From positions 1-7,711 of the forward strand of contig JANYHQ010000730.1 of assembly GCA_025358985.1 (NCBI GenBank): a DNA stretch of 7,711 nt, written 5' to 3'. This DNA is from Acidimicrobiales bacterium (GTDB lineage: Bacteria > Actinomycetota > Acidimicrobiia > Acidimicrobiales > JANYDT01). A model generated the notes under the pieces. The model saw only the letters and a program-made list of their open reading frames with translations, was not told the origin of the DNA and ran no database searches. The position numbers were made by a program, and so were the translations under genes. Numbering within the stretch: the first letter of the stretch is position 1; each line of letters begins with the position of its first letter. Shown here one piece after another: positions 6,156 through 7,711 of the stretch.

Positions 6156-6190
6156 AGGTGCGAGGTGCGAGGTGGAGGGGGGTGGATGGG
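6156..6190 (+). repeat. 7-bp tandem repeats running into a G-rich tract before udp
   Basis: AGGTGCG occurs twice in tandem (6156-6162, 6163-6169), followed by the related AGGTGGA (6170-6176). The next part is G-rich: 15 of the 20 bases at 6171-6190 are G, in runs of 2, 2, 6, 2 and 3. It occupies the place where a -35 element would be for the putative udp promoter and could in principle form a two-tier quadruplex on the + strand. No function is shown. Confidence 0.45.
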
Positions 6191-6203
6191 TACCATCGCC
6201 GTA
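6191..6203 (+). promoter_or_regulatory. Probable -10 element for leaderless transcription of udp
   Basis: TACCAT at 6191-6196 matches TAnnnT, and the standard distance puts the transcription start at A6203, the first base of the udp ATG. No Shine-Dalgarno stands at normal spacing before this ATG; the G-rich tract is AGGAGG-poor and ends 12 nt upstream. This is the spacing typical of leaderless actinobacterial genes. No recognisable -35 hexamer is seen. Confidence 0.45.
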
Positions 6204-6976
6204 TGAGTGACGAGCGGCAGTACCACATCGGTTTTGGTCGGGCCGATCTGGGCGCCGAGCCGCCCACCATCGTGCTGCTGTCAGGCGACCCCAACCGCAG
6301 TACCCATATCGCCACCGACAGGCTCCGCAATCATCGGGTGCTGTCGGAAAACCGGGGCCTCAACAGCTACGTGGCCGAGCTACCCGGCGGCCAAACAGTG
6401 TTGTGCGCCACCAGCGGCATGGGTGCCCCATCGGCCAGCATCGTGCTCAACGAATTGGCCCAGGTTGGGGTGCGTACGGTGATCCGTATTGGCACCACGG
6501 GATCCATTCAGGCCCACGTGGAGGTGGGCTCGATTGTCATAAGTTCCGCTGCCCTGTGTCGCCAGGGCGCGGCGGCGGACGTGGCCCCGGTGGAGTTCCC
6601 CGCCGTAGCCGATCCATTCCTCACCGTGCGCTTGGCTGAGACCGCGGCTCGCCTGGGAATCACCCACCATGTAGGAATCACGGCCTCGGTGGATACGTTC
6701 TTCGAGGGTCAGGAGCGGATCCAATCGTCAGTCAACCCGACGCTGTTGCGCCATCTGCAAGGTATGACCGAGGAGTTTAGGGCGCTGGGCATTCTCAACT
6801 ACGAGATGGAGGCAGCCACGGTGTTCAAACTCAGCTCGGTCTACGGGATGCGAGCCGGGTGCGTGTGTGCCGTGGTGGCCCAGCGCACCGTGGGCGAGCA
6901 GGTGGTGACAACGGTCAAAGCCGACGCCATCAACCACGCCATCGACGTGGCGATCGGTGCGGCGGACGGCTGGTAA
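6203..6976 (+). CDS. udp: Uridine phosphorylase (nucleoside phosphorylase family 1)
   Basis: A 257-residue enzyme closely resembling E. coli Udp, which splits uridine with phosphate into uracil and ribose-1-phosphate for pyrimidine salvage in the cytosol. Key residues align: His8 in YHIGF, the phosphate loop LLSGDPNR (25-32) with Gly28 and Arg32, RIGTTGSIQ (95-103) with Arg95 and Thr98, the uracil-specific GQER (169-172) with Gln170 and Arg172, and NYEMEAAT (199-206) with Met202 and Glu203 for ribose. The Gln/Arg pair argues for uridine rather than purine substrates. ATG 6203 gives MSDERQYHIGF, like the E. coli N-terminus; the in-frame GTG at 6158 would add 15 residues from repeat sequence and is disfavoured. 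It is set apart by a strong hairpin upstream and a terminator-like hairpin just after its stop, so it is probably its own transcription unit inside the cluster. Confidence 0.95.
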   Translation: MSDERQYHIGFGRADLGAEPPTIVLLSGDPNRSTHIATDRLRNHRVLSENRGLNSYVAELPGGQTVLCATSGMGAPSASIVLNELAQVGVRTVIRIGTTGSIQAHVEVGSIVISSAALCRQGAAADVAPVEFPAVADPFLTVRLAETAARLGITHHVGITASVDTFFEGQERIQSSVNPTLLRHLQGMTEEFRALGILNYEMEAATVFKLSSVYGMRAGCVCAVVAQRTVGEQVVTTVKADAINHAIDVAIGAADGW

Positions 6977-6977
6977 C

Positions 6978-7006
6978 GCTGGTTCCGGAGGCTACCTGGG
7001 ACCAGC
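6978..7006 (+). terminator. Terminator-like hairpin immediately after udp
   Basis: A 9-bp stem (6978-6986 gctggttcc with 6998-7006 gggaccagc, one G-T wobble) begins 2 nt after the udp stop. Inside it, after a 2-nt bulge, 3 more pairs (6989-6991 with 6995-6997) close a 3-nt loop. The tail TAATCTCTT (7007-7015) has five T in nine bases, the nearest thing to a U-tract in the window. It may end udp transcription before rplS. Confidence 0.5.
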
Positions 7007-7080
7007 TAATCTCTTCGGGCTGTCCCGTGTTGTTACGGGCCGTTGTCACGGGCACTGCCCACCGAGGAGCTGTACTCCGG
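7007..7080 (+). promoter_or_regulatory. Possible rplS promoter and structured leader
   Basis: TAATCT (7007-7012) fits a -10, with a poor -35 (TTCCGG, 6983-6988) 18 bp upstream; this would start the RNA near 7019. The leader then holds cccgt (7024-7028), which can pair with acggg at 7035-7039 or, as cccgtg, with cacggg at 7047-7052. The choice exists because gttgttacgggc (7029-7040) is repeated as gttgtcacgggc (7042-7053), 11 of 12 bases identical. A GAGGAG Shine-Dalgarno (7064-7069) lies 11 nt before the rplS ATG. Mutually exclusive pairings in a ribosomal-protein leader suggest autoregulation, but that is inference. Confidence 0.35.
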
Positions 7081-7431
7081 ATGAATCCCACCGACCAGAT
7101 CGATCGCGAGCAGCTTCGCTCCGACGTGCCCAAATTTGGGCCGGGCGACACCGTCAAGGTCCACGTACGGGTGGTGGAAGGTAGCAAAGAGCGGGTTCAG
7201 ATCTTCCAGGGCCACGTCATCGGCCGGGCGGGCGACGGTATCCGTGAGACGTTCAAGGTCCGCAAGATCAGCTATGGCGTGGGCGTGGAGCGTACGTTCC
7301 CGGTCCACTCGCCCACCATCGCCATGATCGAAGTCGTCACCCGTGGCGATGTCCGGCGAGCCAAGCTCTATTACCTCCGTGATCTTCAAGGCAAGGCTGC
7401 CAAGATCAAGGAGAAGCGAGACCGCAAGTGA
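7081..7431 (+). CDS. rplS: 50S ribosomal protein L19
   Basis: A 116-residue L19, the normal bacterial length. L19 lies at the interface of the two ribosomal subunits. Family features are clear: FGPGDTVKVHVRVVEGSKERVQIFQGHVI, RETFKVRKISYGVGVERTFPVHSP, IEVVTRGDVRRAKLYYLRDL, and a basic C-terminus. ATG 7081 was chosen because the homologous N-terminus starts there and GAGGAG stands upstream at 7064-7069. The reading frame stays open far upstream, but that part overlaps udp in another frame and has no L19 similarity. It sits 104 nt after udp, a gap that holds a hairpin and a structured leader, and its stop overlaps the lepB start as GTGA. Normally it directly follows trmD; here ung and udp intervene. 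Confidence 0.97.
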   Translation: MNPTDQIDREQLRSDVPKFGPGDTVKVHVRVVEGSKERVQIFQGHVIGRAGDGIRETFKVRKISYGVGVERTFPVHSPTIAMIEVVTRGDVRRAKLYYLRDLQGKAAKIKEKRDRK

Positions 7432-7711
7432 CCTCTGCCGAGGATGACGCCGGTGTGGTGTCGCCCTCGGATTCTGCTGGGGCGGTGGTGGTTCCAGTGG
7501 CAGGCCGGCGTAACCGGCCCCGGGCTTGGTGGCGCTCGGTAATTGAGTACGGCGGCCTCATCATTGCTGCACTGGTGTTGGCGTCGCTGATACGGGCGTT
7601 CCTAGGCTTGGCATTCTGGATTCCGTCCGAGTCCATGTACCCCACGTTGAAGATCCACGACCGAGTAGTGGTTTCGCGGCTGTCGTATCGACTCCATGAC
7701 GTCAACCGGGG
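7428..7711 (+). CDS. lepB: Signal peptidase I (N-terminal part, cut by window end)
   Basis: The first 94 codons of a type I signal peptidase, which cleaves signal peptides from exported proteins on the outer face of the cytoplasmic membrane. A 35-residue cytoplasmic segment ending in basic RRNRPRAWWR leads into one membrane span (about 38-60). The catalytic box follows as IPSESMYPTL, with nucleophile Ser69 and Met70, then HDRVVVSRLSYRL, matching the family's GDRVLVNKLSYR region but with His replacing the usual Gly. The catalytic lysine lies beyond the window. GTG 7428 overlaps the rplS stop (GTGA) and has no own Shine-Dalgarno, so coupling with rplS is likely. The rplS-lepB order is common in actinobacteria. 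Other in-frame GTG codons downstream (for example 7455) could shorten the N-terminus. Confidence 0.93.
   Translation, partial: MTSAEDDAGVVSPSDSAGAVVVPVAGRRNRPRAWWRSVIEYGGLIIAALVLASLIRAFLGLAFWIPSESMYPTLKIHDRVVVSRLSYRLHDVNR

Noticed and set aside
6158..6202. GTG 6158 as an earlier udp start.
   Set aside because: It would translate the tandem-repeat and G-rich tract and add 15 residues absent from the E. coli enzyme.
6859..7080. Upstream in-frame extension of rplS.
   Set aside because: It overlaps udp in another frame, has no L19 similarity, and the ATG at 7081 matches the family's normal N-terminus.
1..7711. CRISPR arrays, tRNA/rRNA genes, insertion sequences, phage genes or attachment sites.
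   Set aside because: I looked for spaced repeats, tRNA arm patterns, transposase motifs and flanking duplications and saw none. The inverted repeat at 6073-6149 has no target-site duplication.

Overview
The window is a gene-dense, high-GC chromosomal segment with every real gene on the + strand. The gene order M50 protease - ffh - rpsP - khpA - rimM - trmD - (ung - udp) - rplS - lepB follows the SRP/ribosomal-protein/tRNA-methylase cluster widely conserved in bacteria. Frequent GTG starts, GTGA stop/start overlaps, an actinobacterial-type Cys/His zinc finger and actinobacterial-style Ffh motifs suggest an actinobacterium. A member of the Acidimicrobiia is my best guess, by inference only and without any database comparison.

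Layout. (1) 1-840: the end of a LivG-type ATPase and a complete LivF, the last two genes of a branched-chain amino acid/amide ABC importer. (2) 841-963: a gap with a nested inverted repeat and a possible leaderless promoter. (3) 964-1965: a membrane site-2-type (M50) metalloprotease with an N-terminal two-zinc finger, 12 nt ahead of ffh. (4) 1978-3543: ffh with a long Gly/Pro/Lys-rich tail. (5) 3615-5397: rpsP, khpA, rimM and trmD, tightly packed or overlapping. (6) 5394-6056: ung, joined to trmD by an ATGA overlap. (7) 6057-6202: a 146-nt gap with a 30-position near-perfect inverted repeat, a G-rich tract and a probable leaderless promoter. (8) 6203-6976: uridine phosphorylase. (9) 6977-7080: a terminator-like hairpin and a structured leader. 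(10) 7081-7431: rplS. (11) 7428-7711: the start of lepB, cut by the window edge.

The genes share a theme of making and exporting proteins. Ffh targets nascent membrane and secreted proteins, LepB cleaves their signal peptides, and the M50 protease may process membrane proteins. S16 and L19 are ribosomal proteins, RimM matures the 30S subunit, KhpA is a small RNA-binding protein, and TrmD makes m1G37 in tRNA. The departure from the standard cluster is two uracil-related genes, ung and udp, between trmD and rplS, with strong RNA-structure signals around udp.

No CRISPR, tRNA, rRNA, insertion sequence or phage gene was seen. I found no convincing new multi-gene system. The best leads are the zinc-finger/M50 architecture beside ffh, the ung-udp insertion, the long hairpin at 6073-6149, and the duplicated arm in the rplS leader.
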